From Deltaproteobacteria bacterium HGW-Deltaproteobacteria-8 (GTDB taxonomy: Bacteria > Desulfobacterota > Desulfovibrionia > Desulfovibrionales > Desulfovibrionaceae), in contig PHAR01000002.1 in NCBI GenBank assembly GCA_002840405.1, positions 310,001 to 374,000 of the forward strand: 64,000 bases of DNA. The letters run 5' to 3'. Below are positions 63,543 through 64,000 of this stretch, in pieces. Made by a program: the position numbers and the translations under genes. Position 1 is the first letter of the stretch. Every line of letters starts with the position of its first letter. Below the pieces are notes generated by a model. It saw only the letters and a list, made by a program, of their open reading frames with translations. It was not told where the DNA came from and searched no databases.

Positions 63543-64000
63543 ATGATAAACATGTTTCGCTGCCAAAAGTCTGCGTTTGTGACGCTGGCCGCAAGTATGT
63601 TCCTGTTCGCTTTCGCAGCGGGGGATCTTTGCGCCGCCGAGACCGGGACCCAGGCCCCGGCAGAGAGCGCCGCGCAGAAGGATGCCGTTGTGCAGCCTGC
63701 CGTAAAGGTCACGCTCAGGGATTCCATCGCCGAACTCTTCCGCACCCATGACCGCATCAAGGCAGCAGAAGCCGCCGTCGCCTCCGCCACCCACATGCAC
63801 GACCGCGCCAAAGGCGCCTGGTACCCGCGTTTGAATGCTGTTGTCGATGGCGGCCACGAGGATATGTACAAGCCGGCCGACCCCTCTTCCACCAGCAAGT
63901 GGCGCAACACACAGACCCTCTCCGCCGCGCAGACCGTCTACGATTTCGGCGGCACCAGCGGCGGCGTCAATCAGGCCGAGGGCATCCGCAAGGAGTCCCT
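63543..64000 (+). CDS. TolC-family outer-membrane protein (3' truncated by window)
   Basis: This is the start of an outer-membrane channel component; the frame runs open to the window end (about 152 residues seen). The N-terminal leader (MINMFRCQKSAFVTLAASMF, continuing LFAFAAGDLCAA) is a cleavable signal peptide. The following part reads like the first TolC repeat: VTLRDSIAELFRTHDRIKAAEAAVASA, then GAWYPRLNAVVDGG, then TLSAAQTVYDFGG. The arrangement L-x-x-S-x-x-Q-x-x-Y-D-F-G is typical of TolC/AggA (LapE)-type channels that serve type I secretion. AGGA lies eight bases before ATG 63543. Partner transporter genes would lie downstream. Confidence 0.88.
   Translation, partial: MINMFRCQKSAFVTLAASMFLFAFAAGDLCAAETGTQAPAESAAQKDAVVQPAVKVTLRDSIAELFRTHDRIKAAEAAVASATHMHDRAKGAWYPRLNAVVDGGHEDMYKPADPSSTSKWRNTQTLSAAQTVYDFGGTSGGVNQAEGIRKES

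Overview
This window is a 64 kb, GC-rich, gene-dense piece of a bacterial chromosome. Its gene content and local order fit a sulfate-reducing deltaproteobacterium of the Desulfovibrio group. The main pointers are: the run cheW, mfd, surA-like genes, rodZ-like, recO, glyQ, glyS, rpsT; a carboxyltransferase with fused alpha and beta halves next to a 'biotin attachment' protein; a NIL-ferredoxin beside cheZ; and FlgO, MotAB, PilZ and MCP motility genes. This placement is recalled from family knowledge and was not checked by a search. Antisense reading frames are long throughout because of the GC content, and they were ignored.

Layout. 1-1.8 kb: the end of an ABC exporter with two FtsX-type permeases and a small unknown protein. 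2-6 kb: cheW and mfd. 6-9.4 kb: an envelope quality-control group (SurA-N lipoprotein, SurA-like PPIase, RodZ-like protein). 9.4-13.6 kb: recO, glyQ, glyS and rpsT, closed by a strong terminator. 13.6-20.1 kb, minus strand: nadC-nadA-nadB (de novo NAD synthesis), followed in the same direction by an M48/PDZ lipoprotein protease and a lower-GC membrane protein with a beta-helix-like repeat domain. 20.2-24 kb: a FlgO-like lipoprotein behind a sigma-28-like promoter, a purine nucleoside phosphorylase, then motA-motB-pilZ. 24-29.3 kb: an atypical biotin-dependent carboxylase operon (biotin carboxylase, alpha-beta fused carboxyltransferase, two-domain biotin carrier), a small coiled-coil protein and ssb. 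29.3-29.6 kb: an intergenic array of four hairpins, two of which are inverted copies of one repeat. 29.6-34.1 kb, minus: SWIM/SNF2 helicase, a membrane protein and a DUF3783 protein. 34.3-38.2 kb: a peptide-type solute-binding lipoprotein overlapping a bifunctional Rel (p)ppGpp enzyme.

38.2-52.4 kb, minus: the most striking locus. It is a tightly coupled four-gene operon: an AsmA/YdbH-like protein, a DUF1318 (YdbL-like) lipoprotein, a 2,881-residue exported protein with a TolB-like propeller, TPRs and a CHAT (caspase-like) protease domain, and an exported SH3/M48 metalloprotease. The first two resemble the E. coli YdbH-YnbE-YdbL inter-membrane lipid bridge. I infer an envelope system that couples outer-membrane lipid supply to regulated proteolysis. 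The giant gene also has a probable inactive second CHAT domain that contains a 10-G homopolymer.

52.6-64 kb: an MCP whose sensor domain lies C-terminal to the signalling domain, a lipoprotein Cu,Zn superoxide dismutase, tRNA-Arg(CCG), and a minus-strand operon ileS-lspA-PLDc_N-cpoB-like-ferredoxin-cheZ. A CHASE2 class III cyclase and the start of a TolC-family gene, cut by the window end, follow. I saw no rRNA, CRISPR array, insertion sequence, prophage or riboswitch.
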